Of a stretch of DNA of 57,713 nt, positions 32,410 to 40,934 are shown piece by piece. The stretch is from JBHELB01 sp041859045 (GTDB lineage: Bacteria > Hydrogenedentota > Hydrogenedentia > Hydrogenedentales > SLHB01): NCBI GenBank assembly GCA_041859045.1, contig JBHELB010000075.1, positions 1 through 57,713 on the forward strand, written 5' to 3'. A program made the translations under genes and the position numbers. Numbering within the stretch: position 1 is the first letter of the stretch; each line of letters opens with the position of its first letter. The notes under the pieces are model-generated. The model was not told the DNA's origin and did not search any database. It was given only the letters and a program-made list of their open reading frames with translations.

Positions 32410-35295
32410 ATGGCCACCCGCAAACCGACGGCTCTCGACGCGATCGTCATTAAAGGCGCGCGGGAGCATAATCTCAAAAATCTCAATTTGACCTTGCCGC
32501 GTAATCGCTTGATCGTGATCACGGGACTGAGCGGATCCGGCAAGTCGAGCTTGGCCTTCGACACGATCTACGCGGAAGGACAGCGGCGCTACGTCGAAAG
32601 CCTTTCCGCCTATGCCCGTCAGTTTCTCGAGTTAATGGAGAAGCCGGACGTGGACTTGATCGAGGGCTTGAGCCCCGCGATCTCGATCGAGCAGAAGACG
32701 ACGCATCGCAACCCGCGCTCCACCGTGGGAACGGTTACCGAAGTCTACGACTACCTGCGGCTGCTCTATGCGCGCGTCGGCACGCCGCATTGTCCGCAGT
32801 GTGGGCGCGAGATTCAGTCGCAGACGCCGCAGGCCATCGTCGATTTTGTGCTTGCCCTGCCTGAAGGGACCAAAGTGCAGTTGTTGGCGCCTATCGTGCG
32901 CCAACGCAAGGGCACGTATCAGAAGGTGTTTGAGGACGTCAAACGACGCGGCTTCGTGCGCGTGCGAGTGGATGGGAAGGTGTATGGGGTTGACGAGACC
33001 ATCGACCTCGAACGCTACGTGAAACACGACATCGATGTTATTGTGGACCGGATTGTGGTCAAGTCCGGAATTCAGACTCGCGTGACGGATTCCGTTGAGA
33101 CTTGCCTCAAACTCGCGGACGGCATAATCCGCATCTACCACGAAACGCCGGGAGCGGCTCCGCAGGAGACGTTGCAAAGCGAGCACTTTGCCTGTGTCGA
33201 TTGCGGCATCAGTTTCGAAGAATTGTCGCCGCGCATGTTCTCGTTCAATAACCCGCATGGCGCTTGCCCCGAATGCACCGGTCTTGGCACCACAATGGAG
33301 GTTGACCCAGATCTCGTCGTACCCAATCCGAGTCTTTCGATTGCGGACGGTGTGGTGCGCCCATGGAATATGCATCGCGTGCTCGACGGGCCCTATCGAA
33401 GGGCGTTGCGGCAGGTGTGCGAGCATTTTCACGTGAGCGAACACACGGAATGGCGTGCGCTGCCCGAGCGCGTGCGCGAAGTGATTTTGTTCGGCTCCGG
33501 AGACGAAGGCATGCTGCTCTCCCGATTTGGCCCCGGGGGCGAGGACACACGTCCTTTCGAGGGCGTCATCCCAAACATTGAGCGCCGCTTCAAGGAGACC
33601 GAGTCGAGTTACATCCGCGAGACATTTCAGGAGTTCTTTGCGGTCAAGCCGTGTCCAAGCTGTAAAGGCGCGCGTCTTAGGCCGGAATCACGCGCCGTAT
33701 TGGTCGGCGGACGCACGCTCATGGATATCACGGGCATGTCGATTGCCGAAGCGCTCGCGTTTTTCCGAGGGCTCAGCCTCAACCCGACGCAACGAAAGAT
33801 CGCTGAGCGGGTACTCAAGGAAATCGGCGAACGTCTTGGTTTTCTCGTCAACGTAGGCCTTGAGTATCTCTCGATGGACCGCGCGGCGGGAACCTTGTCG
33901 GGCGGCGAATCGCAGCGTATTCGCCTGGCAACGCAGATCGGTGCGGGACTGACGGGCGTACTGTATGTCCTTGATGAACCGAGTATTGGCCTGCATCAGC
34001 GCGACAATCAGAAGCTTATCGCCACGCTCGAACGTCTGCGCAACATTGGAAATACGGTGATCGTGGTTGAGCACGACGAAGAGACGATACGCGCGGCGGA
34101 CTATGTGCTTGATCTCGGTCCTGGCGCGGGAGTTCACGGGGGGCACATCGTGGCTTCCGGAACGCCAGCGGAAATCATCGCAAACCCGAAATCGCAGACC
34201 GGGCAGTATCTCAAAGGCGCCTTTCGCGTGTTCACGCCCGAAAAACGGCGTCCGCGGGATGGACGCGCCGTTGTGATTCGCGGCGCGGAACACAACAATC
34301 TCAAGAATCTGGATATTGAAATACCGCTGGGGCAGTTCGTGTGCGTAACCGGCGTATCTGGCTCGGGAAAGTCGAGCCTTATCAACGAAACGCTTTACCC
34401 TGCCGCGATGCGGGCGATTTACGGCAGTACGCAATTGCGCCCCGGCAAGCACCGTGAGATCGAAGGGCTCGGGCTTGTGGATAAGGTGATCGATATCGAT
34501 CAATCGCCCATTGGCCGCACGCCCCGCTCGAATCCCGCGACGTACACGGGGCTCTTTACGCCAATTCGCGAACTGTTCAGTCGTACCCCCGAAGCCCGCG
34601 CGCGGGGATATAGGCCCGGCCGCTTCAGCTTCAATGTGAAGGGCGGGCGGTGCGAGACTTGCGAGGGGGACGGGGTCATCAAGATCGAGATGCACTTCCT
34701 GCCCGATGTATATGTGCCGTGTCAGGACTGCAAAGGCGATCGCTACAACCGCGACACCCTCGAGATTCGTTTCAAAGGAAAGAATATTGCGGAAGTATTG
34801 GGAATGACGGTCGAAGAGGCGTGCGGCTTCTTGCGAAACATTCCGATGGTGTCGGGCAAGCTCGAGACCTTGAATGATGTGGGTCTTGGCTATATTCGCT
34901 TGGGTCAAGCCGCGACGACGTTGTCGGGCGGCGAGGCACAACGTGTGAAGCTCGCCACAGAGCTCTCCAAGCGTCAGACGGGCCGTACACTGTATATTCT
35001 CGATGAACCAACGACGGGACTGCATGCGGTGGACATCGACAAACTGCTTCGCATGCTGCACCGTTTGGTCGATTCGGGCAACACGGTATTGGTCATTGAG
35101 CACAATCTTGACGTGATTCGGACAGCGGACTGGATCATCGACCTTGGTCCTGAGGGAGGGGATAGGGGCGGGCAGATTGTCGCGGTGGGTACGCCGGAAG
35201 ACGTGGCGGCGCAGCACGACTCCTATACGGGACAGCACCTAAAGGGGATGTTGGGAGCGCCGAAAAGGACGAAAGTGACGAGCCGGAGGAAATAG
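32410..35295 (+). CDS. uvrA: Excinuclease ABC subunit A
   Basis: UvrA is the damage-recognition ATPase of nucleotide excision repair. The 961 residues are normal for the family. Both ATPase cassettes are intact: Walker A GLSGSGKSS near residues 39-47 and GVSGSGKSS in the second half. Signatures LSGGESQR and LSGGEAQR and Walker B YVLDEPSIGLH and YILDEPTTGLH are present. Zinc-finger cysteines are present in CPQCG, CVDCG...CPEC and the CETCEGDG...CQDCKGD module. It converges with the uup gene three bases downstream. uvrC is in the same window about 19 kb away; uvrB is not seen. Confidence 0.98.
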   Translation: MATRKPTALDAIVIKGAREHNLKNLNLTLPRNRLIVITGLSGSGKSSLAFDTIYAEGQRRYVESLSAYARQFLELMEKPDVDLIEGLSPAISIEQKTTHRNPRSTVGTVTEVYDYLRLLYARVGTPHCPQCGREIQSQTPQAIVDFVLALPEGTKVQLLAPIVRQRKGTYQKVFEDVKRRGFVRVRVDGKVYGVDETIDLERYVKHDIDVIVDRIVVKSGIQTRVTDSVETCLKLADGIIRIYHETPGAAPQETLQSEHFACVDCGISFEELSPRMFSFNNPHGACPECTGLGTTMEVDPDLVVPNPSLSIADGVVRPWNMHRVLDGPYRRALRQVCEHFHVSEHTEWRALPERVREVILFGSGDEGMLLSRFGPGGEDTRPFEGVIPNIERRFKETESSYIRETFQEFFAVKPCPSCKGARLRPESRAVLVGGRTLMDITGMSIAEALAFFRGLSLNPTQRKIAERVLKEIGERLGFLVNVGLEYLSMDRAAGTLSGGESQRIRLATQIGAGLTGVLYVLDEPSIGLHQRDNQKLIATLERLRNIGNTVIVVEHDEETIRAADYVLDLGPGAGVHGGHIVASGTPAEIIANPKSQTGQYLKGAFRVFTPEKRRPRDGRAVVIRGAEHNNLKNLDIEIPLGQFVCVTGVSGSGKSSLINETLYPAAMRAIYGSTQLRPGKHREIEGLGLVDKVIDIDQSPIGRTPRSNPATYTGLFTPIRELFSRTPEARARGYRPGRFSFNVKGGRCETCEGDGVIKIEMHFLPDVYVPCQDCKGDRYNRDTLEIRFKGKNIAEVLGMTVEEACGFLRNIPMVSGKLETLNDVGLGYIRLGQAATTLSGGEAQRVKLATELSKRQTGRTLYILDEPTTGLHAVDIDKLLRMLHRLVDSGNTVLVIEHNLDVIRTADWIIDLGPEGGDRGGQIVAVGTPEDVAAQHDSYTGQHLKGMLGAPKRTKVTSRRK

Positions 35296-35298
35296 ACC

Positions 35299-37242
35299 TC
35301 AGGACGCCGATCCGCTCAGGATATCTTCCAGAACGGCCCAGCGTTCATAGAGCGCCTCGACATGCTTTCGAGCTTGGTCTAGTTGTTCCAGTGTCTGGCG
35401 CGTGCTTTCGTGCGGCTGGGTGTAAAAGCCGGGTGCGGAGACCACGGCCTCGATGCGCGCCACTTCGGCCTCTGCCGCGTGAATAGTGGACTCCATCGCC
35501 TCCAACTCTTTTTTCTGTTGGTAAGTCAAGCGCGCGGGGGCGGCAGCTTTGTCCGAACGCTTAGTGTTGGCGGCGCGCTGGGCGCGATCGGCGGCCTTCA
35601 ACTCGGCTTCGCGATTCTCCTTGTAGAGGAGGTAGTCGTCATAGTCTCCCGTGACGACGACGACACGGCCTTCACCCTCAAACACAAACAGATGCGTGCA
35701 TACCCGGTTAAGAAAATACCGATCATGACTAACCAACAAGACGCATCCTTCGAAGTTGATGATGGTTTCTTCAAGCAAACGCAATGTCGTCAAGTCGAGA
35801 TCGTTCGTGGGTTCATCCAACACCAAGAAATTGCCGCCTCGTAGGAGTTTCTTGGCGAGGTCTAGCCGGTTACGCTCACCGCCGGAGAGATTGCGCATGG
35901 GCGTTTGCAGGGATTGGCGATCAAAGAGAAACCGCTCGAGATAACCGGGGATAAAGATCCTGCGGCCGCGCACGTCCATCTCCGTGCAACCTCTCGAGAA
36001 GTGCTGGAGCACGGATTTGTCGGGATCGATGCTTTCGTGCCCTTGATCCACGTACAAGAACTCGGTGTTTTCGCCCGTCGTCAGCGAGCCTGAATCCTGT
36101 GGATCGAGTCCCATAAGGACCTTCAGCAACGTCGTTTTGCCGCATCCGTTGGGCCCAATGACGCCAATCCGCATGTTCTGCTGAAAGATGAAGGAAAAGT
36201 CACGGAATAGCGGAACGTCGCCGATCGTTTTCGCGATTTTTTCGACTTCGAGGATCTGTTTACCCAATCGCTTGGGCACAGGAATTTCAAAACAGAACGC
36301 GCGCGCTTCAGGCGCGCCTCCCTGTTCCTCCAGGGCATAATAGCGATCAATACGCGCCTTCTGCTTTGTGGCGCGCGCCTTGGGACCGCGGCGAAGCCAC
36401 TCGAGCTCGCGGCGTAGCACAGAACGACGATTCGCATCGGTGCGCGCCTCGATGGACTGCCGCAGGCTCTTGTGTTCGAGAAACTGCTCATAGTTCCCGG
36501 GGTAGCTCAGCAAGCGGGCGAATTCAATCTCCACAATGCGGTTCACGACACGATCCAGAAAATAGCGGTCGTGTGTAACCAACACACAACTTCCGGCGTA
36601 TCCAGACAGAAACGACTCAATCCAATTCGCACTACGGACATCGATGTGATTGGTGGGCTCATCAAGCAGAAGCAAATCCGGGCGCTGAAGAACCACTGAG
36701 GCAAGATCGACACGCCGCAATTCACCGCCGGAGAGCGTGCCCAATACGCGGCTGGGGTCCGGGAGATCAAGTGCCACGGTCACGCGGCGCAGGTCCTGGT
36801 CAGACTCCCACGCGCCCGTGATTTCCAGTTCATGATCGAGAATATGAAGCCGATCCTCGGCGCGACGCCGCGCGGGAGAGTCTTCAGGCAAAGACGGGAT
36901 CTCCGTCATAAGGTGCGCATGCTCGGCAAGAAGCGCTCGGATATCCTGAGAGGCGCGCTCCAACACGTCGCCCACGGTCATTGTGCGGTCGAGCGCGCAT
37001 TCCTGATTCAGCATCGCCGTACGAATCCCTTGAGAAAGCACCACCTGGCCCTCTTCCGGAAGATCGCGTCCGGCCATGAGCTTGAGCAGCGTCGACTTGC
37101 CCGAACCGTTGCTGCCAATGAGGCCGATTCGATCCCCCTCATGGAGGGTCAAGGAGACATTGGACAGGACTTCCTGCGCGCCGAAGCGCTTGGAGACGTC
37201 GAGGACGCTGAGAATAACAGGGCGTGGGGTATCGGAAGACAT
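35299..37242 (-). CDS. uup: ABC-F family ATPase, Uup type
   Basis: A soluble protein with two ABC cassettes and no membrane part, acting on ribosomes or branched DNA intermediates. In 647 residues it has Walker A GSNGSGKSTLLK and GPNGCGKTTLLK. Signatures LSGGELRR and LSGGERNR are present, with the typical LLLDEPTNHID and LVLDEPTNDLD. Each cassette ends with VLLVSHDRYFL or its equivalent. A C-terminal basic/coiled-coil region (about 540-640) fits Uup rather than EttA. ATG 37242 is chosen over 37284 because AGGAG lies upstream and the extra residues match nothing. It stands alone between uvrA and the exporter operon. Confidence 0.92.
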   Translation of the reverse strand: MSSDTPRPVILSVLDVSKRFGAQEVLSNVSLTLHEGDRIGLIGSNGSGKSTLLKLMAGRDLPEEGQVVLSQGIRTAMLNQECALDRTMTVGDVLERASQDIRALLAEHAHLMTEIPSLPEDSPARRRAEDRLHILDHELEITGAWESDQDLRRVTVALDLPDPSRVLGTLSGGELRRVDLASVVLQRPDLLLLDEPTNHIDVRSANWIESFLSGYAGSCVLVTHDRYFLDRVVNRIVEIEFARLLSYPGNYEQFLEHKSLRQSIEARTDANRRSVLRRELEWLRRGPKARATKQKARIDRYYALEEQGGAPEARAFCFEIPVPKRLGKQILEVEKIAKTIGDVPLFRDFSFIFQQNMRIGVIGPNGCGKTTLLKVLMGLDPQDSGSLTTGENTEFLYVDQGHESIDPDKSVLQHFSRGCTEMDVRGRRIFIPGYLERFLFDRQSLQTPMRNLSGGERNRLDLAKKLLRGGNFLVLDEPTNDLDLTTLRLLEETIINFEGCVLLVSHDRYFLNRVCTHLFVFEGEGRVVVVTGDYDDYLLYKENREAELKAADRAQRAANTKRSDKAAAPARLTYQQKKELEAMESTIHAAEAEVARIEAVVSAPGFYTQPHESTRQTLEQLDQARKHVEALYERWAVLEDILSGSAS

Positions 37243-37334
37243 GAAAGCGTTGGCTCCTGGGGAAAAATCCGGTTCACACGGCAAAGAGTGTAGCGCAAAC
37301 CGGTGCAGGAACGCACGCCGGACGGAAGGGAGAT

Positions 37335-38213
37335 TTAGCTGCCGTCCACGGCTCGAGCGTTTGTGTACTCTCGCCAGCGGAGAGTCAGTGCGGAAAGAAC
37401 GATGAATAGGACGATAAGTGAAAAGAGGACCGTGAGGGCGACCACTGGGCGAACGGCAAGCTCGCTCTTCACAAACTGCCCGATGGGAAGGGTCGCGGTG
37501 GGTTTGGCGCGCTCCGTGGCGAGCGCAGGCAGCAGTGCGCGGATGTACTTCTCAATTGTGCTGAAATCGAGCAGACCGGGGAGAGCGGCCATTAGACGTT
37601 GCCAACCGAAGATATACCCGGCCCCGATGATGATGGGATAGCGCAGCAAAGCGCCGAAGCACATGCACACCGCGCCGTAACTGGCCAAGGAAAGAACCAT
37701 AAGCGCGACATAGTGGGCAAAAAGCGTCAATACGCCTCCGGTTAGGCTAAACTCGGCCAAGGTCGTGCAGGCGACCATGCTCAGAAACATACCCGGGATC
37801 ACGAGGGCGCTTACGGCGATGACATATGCGACAAACTTTCCAACAATGAGCGCCGTACGCGGGATGGGGCGCGTGAGAAGATAGGGCATGGAGTTCGTTT
37901 CGACTTCCTCGCCGACGAGCATGGTGGCGAAAAACAGCGCGAGCAGCGGAGCAAGTGCATCAAGATAGACGTTTTTCATGAGCATGACGAAGATGCCGTG
38001 TCCTGGTTGGACGGCGGTGGGATCGGGATAGAACAAAGACGTGGCAAGGGGAATGATCACCGGGAACAAGGTAAAGCACACGGCCAAGATCGCGCGGCGG
38101 CGGCGAATCAACATAATCAACGCGCGTCCAAAGGAAGCGGCCGCGAACCGTACATATGCCGGGCGGTAAATAGGGGGCGCGCTCAGATCGTGAGTCGGAC
38201 TGATGCTCGTCAT
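37335..38213 (-). CDS. ABC-2 type transporter permease (second pair)
   Basis: A 292-residue integral membrane protein with about six helices. Hydrophobic stretches include AILAVCFTLFPVIIPLATSLF near the start and AVSALVIPGMFLSMVA in the middle. VVALTVLFSLIVLFIVLSALTL is near the end. The motif GEEVETNSMPYLLTRPIPRTALIVGKF is the usual ABC-2 cytoplasmic coupling segment. ATG 38213 is 4 bases after the stop of its ATPase partner, so they form a pair. It is last in a five-gene leftward operon. Substrate unknown; ABC-2 exporters move lipids, polysaccharides, ions or drugs. Confidence 0.86.
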   Translation of the reverse strand: MTSISPTHDLSAPPIYRPAYVRFAAASFGRALIMLIRRRRAILAVCFTLFPVIIPLATSLFYPDPTAVQPGHGIFVMLMKNVYLDALAPLLALFFATMLVGEEVETNSMPYLLTRPIPRTALIVGKFVAYVIAVSALVIPGMFLSMVACTTLAEFSLTGGVLTLFAHYVALMVLSLASYGAVCMCFGALLRYPIIIGAGYIFGWQRLMAALPGLLDFSTIEKYIRALLPALATERAKPTATLPIGQFVKSELAVRPVVALTVLFSLIVLFIVLSALTLRWREYTNARAVDGS

Positions 38214-38217
38214 TGGT

Positions 38218-39141
38218 TCACTCCATGAGATAGCTGAACACAGACTGAAGGTTATCGTCTGGACAGTGGATGCGGTTGATGGCGATGCTTCGGTCAAGGG
38301 CCAGATCGTTCAGTTTCTGATAGAAGAGATTGGGGGTCCGCGTCCGAACCGTCACGCCCCCGTCAACGAATTCGATGTTCAGCGTGCCCTCATCCTTCAC
38401 AAACACCTCAGCCAACACGCGCGGTCGATCGCAACTGACCGTGACAGCGTGGGGGTGTTCATCGATAAGCTCGCGGATCTGGCGCACTTGTCCACGGGCC
38501 AACACGCACCCATGATGCAGCAACACCACGTTATTGGTCACACGCTCGATCTCGTAGAGGATATGACTGGAGAATACTACGGTCCGTCCCGTTTCGGCAT
38601 AGGAACGAATCAACGCGAAGACCTCTTCGCGGCCGGAAGGATCGAGACCGGCCATGGGTTCGTCGAGAAAGAGAAGGTCGGCCTCTTGGGCGATGCTCTG
38701 AGCGATCTTGACGCGCTGCCGCATGCCGCGGCTGTATTCGGTGATCGGGTCGTTCATGCGAGCCGTCATGCGCATGGTCTCGAGGGCATCGAGCGCGCGC
38801 TTCCGAGCTTCTGCATGAGGATTTCCCGAGAAGCGATTTGACCAGTAGACGAGTTCGTAGCCGGTCATTCCCTCAAAAAACTTGTCGCTCTCAGGACAAT
38901 ACCCTATGCGGGAGAGGACCCGCAGGTTATTGCGCGGGTGCTCCCCAAACAAACGGATCTCGCCGCGGCTCGGGGCGTACAATCCCAGGGCCAGCTTGAT
39001 AAACGTGCTCTTCCCTGCGCCGTTCGCGCCGAGAAGCCCCGTGACGCCGGCGGCGACGGAGAGCGTGAGGTTATTCACCGCGACCACTTCGCCAAACCAC
39101 TTGGACAGCGTCTTGGCCTCGAGGACTGAGGGGGTACTCAT
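38218..39141 (-). CDS. ABC exporter ATP-binding protein (second pair)
   Basis: The 307-residue ATPase has Walker A GLLGANGAGKST, a Q-loop segment GYCPESDKF, signature SRGMRQRVKIAQS and Walker B LLFLDEPMAGLDP with the H-loop SHI. ATG 39141 overlaps the previous permease stop as ATGA; a longer frame upstream lies inside that permease gene and is not family-like. The C-terminal 80 residues form the regulatory extension common to Nod-I/CcmA-type ATPases. It pairs with the permease that follows. Confidence 0.92.
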   Translation of the reverse strand: MSTPSVLEAKTLSKWFGEVVAVNNLTLSVAAGVTGLLGANGAGKSTFIKLALGLYAPSRGEIRLFGEHPRNNLRVLSRIGYCPESDKFFEGMTGYELVYWSNRFSGNPHAEARKRALDALETMRMTARMNDPITEYSRGMRQRVKIAQSIAQEADLLFLDEPMAGLDPSGREEVFALIRSYAETGRTVVFSSHILYEIERVTNNVVLLHHGCVLARGQVRQIRELIDEHPHAVTVSCDRPRVLAEVFVKDEGTLNIEFVDGGVTVRTRTPNLFYQKLNDLALDRSIAINRIHCPDDNLQSVFSYLME

Positions 39142-40010
39142 CGTGCGAACTCCGCGCGCCTGGCTTTGCTGCAAACAATCCAAAAGCCGACCACCATTAT
39201 CACGAGAGGAACGAGGAATGCATAGAATGCACTTGCGGGAAAAACCAACTGAGTCTGCTTGAATAAGGCCTCGCCCACCCGATTGATGGCGAGCGGAATC
39301 ACGATAATGCGGCAGTTCGGGATCGCGAGCGCTTGAGAGAGCGACTCGCCAAACGCCACGTTCGCGAGCAGGATCATGAAGGCTGCCACGCCGACAAAGC
39401 GTTGACTCAGAAAGAGCGCACTCAGCGCCAGCACCCCGAGAGAACATGCGAGTGTCACTACCGCGGAGAATTCAATGATGGGTGCAATCATCCAGACGGA
39501 ATTGGTGAATGTCGCTACGCTAGGCACCAATAGGTTGTGGAGAAGGAGGAGAAGCAAGCCGGGAACCGCCGTTAAACTCATCCCCAGGATGAAAAGGGCG
39601 CCGATTTTTCCAAAAGCGTAGTCTTTCCACGTCAAGGGCTTTGCGTAATAGACCAAAGTCAGGTTGTTCCGAAAGTCGCTGCAGATGAGCCCGGAACCCG
39701 CCATAACGGTGATCAGGAAAACAAACGGACTTTGAATGCGAAGGAAGTCGAAAAAGGTGCGCTCATTTACGGTGAGGAAATTGGCCTGCGCGACGACCAT
39801 GGCGATGTCTTTGCTCATGTACTTCGCCATGTCGTACGCGACGATCATCAACATCCGAAGTAGGATCGGCAGCGTTGCCAGCAACACCAGCGCGACAAAG
39901 CCCCGCTGGGCGAAGAGTACGCGAAACTCTTGGGCCGCAATGATCCACCAGCGAAAGTGGCGGCGCGCAGCGCCTTCATACGGACGGAAGGTGTGATCAA
40001 AAATGGGCAT
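39138..40010 (-). CDS. ABC-2 type transporter permease (first pair)
   Basis: A 290-residue permease with about six helices. The large extracytoplasmic loop after the first helix (about residues 60-88) contains AKYMSKDIAMVVAQANF. A coupling segment SDFRNNLTLVYYAKPLTWKD follows. The start overlaps its upstream ATPase gene by 14 bases, and its stop overlaps the next ATPase start, so translation is coupled along the operon. It resembles the GldF/NosY-like ABC-2 group more than drug exporters, but only loosely. Confidence 0.86.
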   Translation of the reverse strand: MPIFDHTFRPYEGAARRHFRWWIIAAQEFRVLFAQRGFVALVLLATLPILLRMLMIVAYDMAKYMSKDIAMVVAQANFLTVNERTFFDFLRIQSPFVFLITVMAGSGLICSDFRNNLTLVYYAKPLTWKDYAFGKIGALFILGMSLTAVPGLLLLLLHNLLVPSVATFTNSVWMIAPIIEFSAVVTLACSLGVLALSALFLSQRFVGVAAFMILLANVAFGESLSQALAIPNCRIIVIPLAINRVGEALFKQTQLVFPASAFYAFLVPLVIMVVGFWIVCSKARRAEFAR

Positions 40011-40920
40011 GTTCTGCTCCTCGAATGGCCTGCATAAAGATTTCCTCGAGACTATGCCGCAGCGGTTCGAAATGGCGCACTTGCGTGCCGCAGTCGCGCG
40101 CCGCTTCGAATAGAACGCGCTCCTCCACTTCCTCAGGCTTCGTCACCAGTATGTTGCCGTTCTGCTGCTCGATGCATGCAAAGCCCAATTCGGTAAGCCG
40201 TGCCAGATACTGTTCCTTCGCATCGCGCACGCGAATTTCGTATTGTCCTTCGCGCAGCGTGGTCAGTTCGGAGATCAGCCCATCGCGGGTGATCTTTCCT
40301 TTGTTGATGATGACCACGCGATCGCAGACGTGGGCGACATCGGGAAGCAAGTGCGAGGAGAGGAGAACCGTGACGCCGCGCTTTTGAGAAAGCTCTTTGA
40401 TCAACTCGAGCATCTCAAGACGCCCCTGCGGATCCAATCCATTCGTCGGCTCGTCCAGCAGCAGCAGTTTGGGATCGTGGATAAGAGCTTGGCCGAACTT
40501 CACGCGCTGGAGCATGCCCGTCGAATAGGTCTCCATCTTGCGGTAGCGATTATCGCCCATGCCAACATAGTTCAAGACCTCGTGCGCCCGCTCCATCGCG
40601 TCGGTACGCCGCATTCCGCAGAGGCACCCGGCATAGGTCAGGAATGATACCGCGCTCACCTTCGGACTGACCACTTCGTTTTCGGGCATATAGCCGAGCT
40701 GTGCTCGAACTTCGAGTCGATTTTCGGGCATGTCGTATCCAAAGACAGAGACGGACCCCGCGCTTGCGCGATTGAATCCTAACAGGGTCTTGATGAGCGT
40801 GCTTTTTCCCGCGCCGTTTGGGCCCAACAGGCCTACCGCGCCGCTCTGGATTTCGCACGAAACGCCTTGAAGGGCTTTGACGTACTTATAGTTGACGTGC
40901 ACGTCGTCTAAACGAATCAA
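39997..40920 (-). CDS. ABC exporter ATP-binding protein (first pair)
   Basis: The 307-residue cassette has Walker A GLLGPNGAGKST, Q-loop GYMPENEV, signature STGMLQRVKFGQAL, Walker B LLLLDEPTNGLDP and H-loop SSHLLPD. The C-terminal domain is the small beta-rich extension seen in CcmA-type subunits. It starts 14 bases after the stop of the nine-repeat protein gene, strongly suggesting cotranscription. It pairs with the permease immediately downstream. Confidence 0.93.
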   Translation of the reverse strand: MIRLDDVHVNYKYVKALQGVSCEIQSGAVGLLGPNGAGKSTLIKTLLGFNRASAGSVSVFGYDMPENRLEVRAQLGYMPENEVVSPKVSAVSFLTYAGCLCGMRRTDAMERAHEVLNYVGMGDNRYRKMETYSTGMLQRVKFGQALIHDPKLLLLDEPTNGLDPQGRLEMLELIKELSQKRGVTVLLSSHLLPDVAHVCDRVVIINKGKITRDGLISELTTLREGQYEIRVRDAKEQYLARLTELGFACIEQQNGNILVTKPEEVEERVLFEAARDCGTQVRHFEPLRHSLEEIFMQAIRGAEHAHF

Positions 40921-40934
40921 GACCTGACTCCTCC

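Noticed and set aside
33688..35238. 516-codon open frame antisense to uvrA
   Set aside because: It is the mirror of a fully conserved uvrA frame, has no ribosome binding site or family likeness, and its residue mix (many His, Arg) is typical of reverse-strand shadows.
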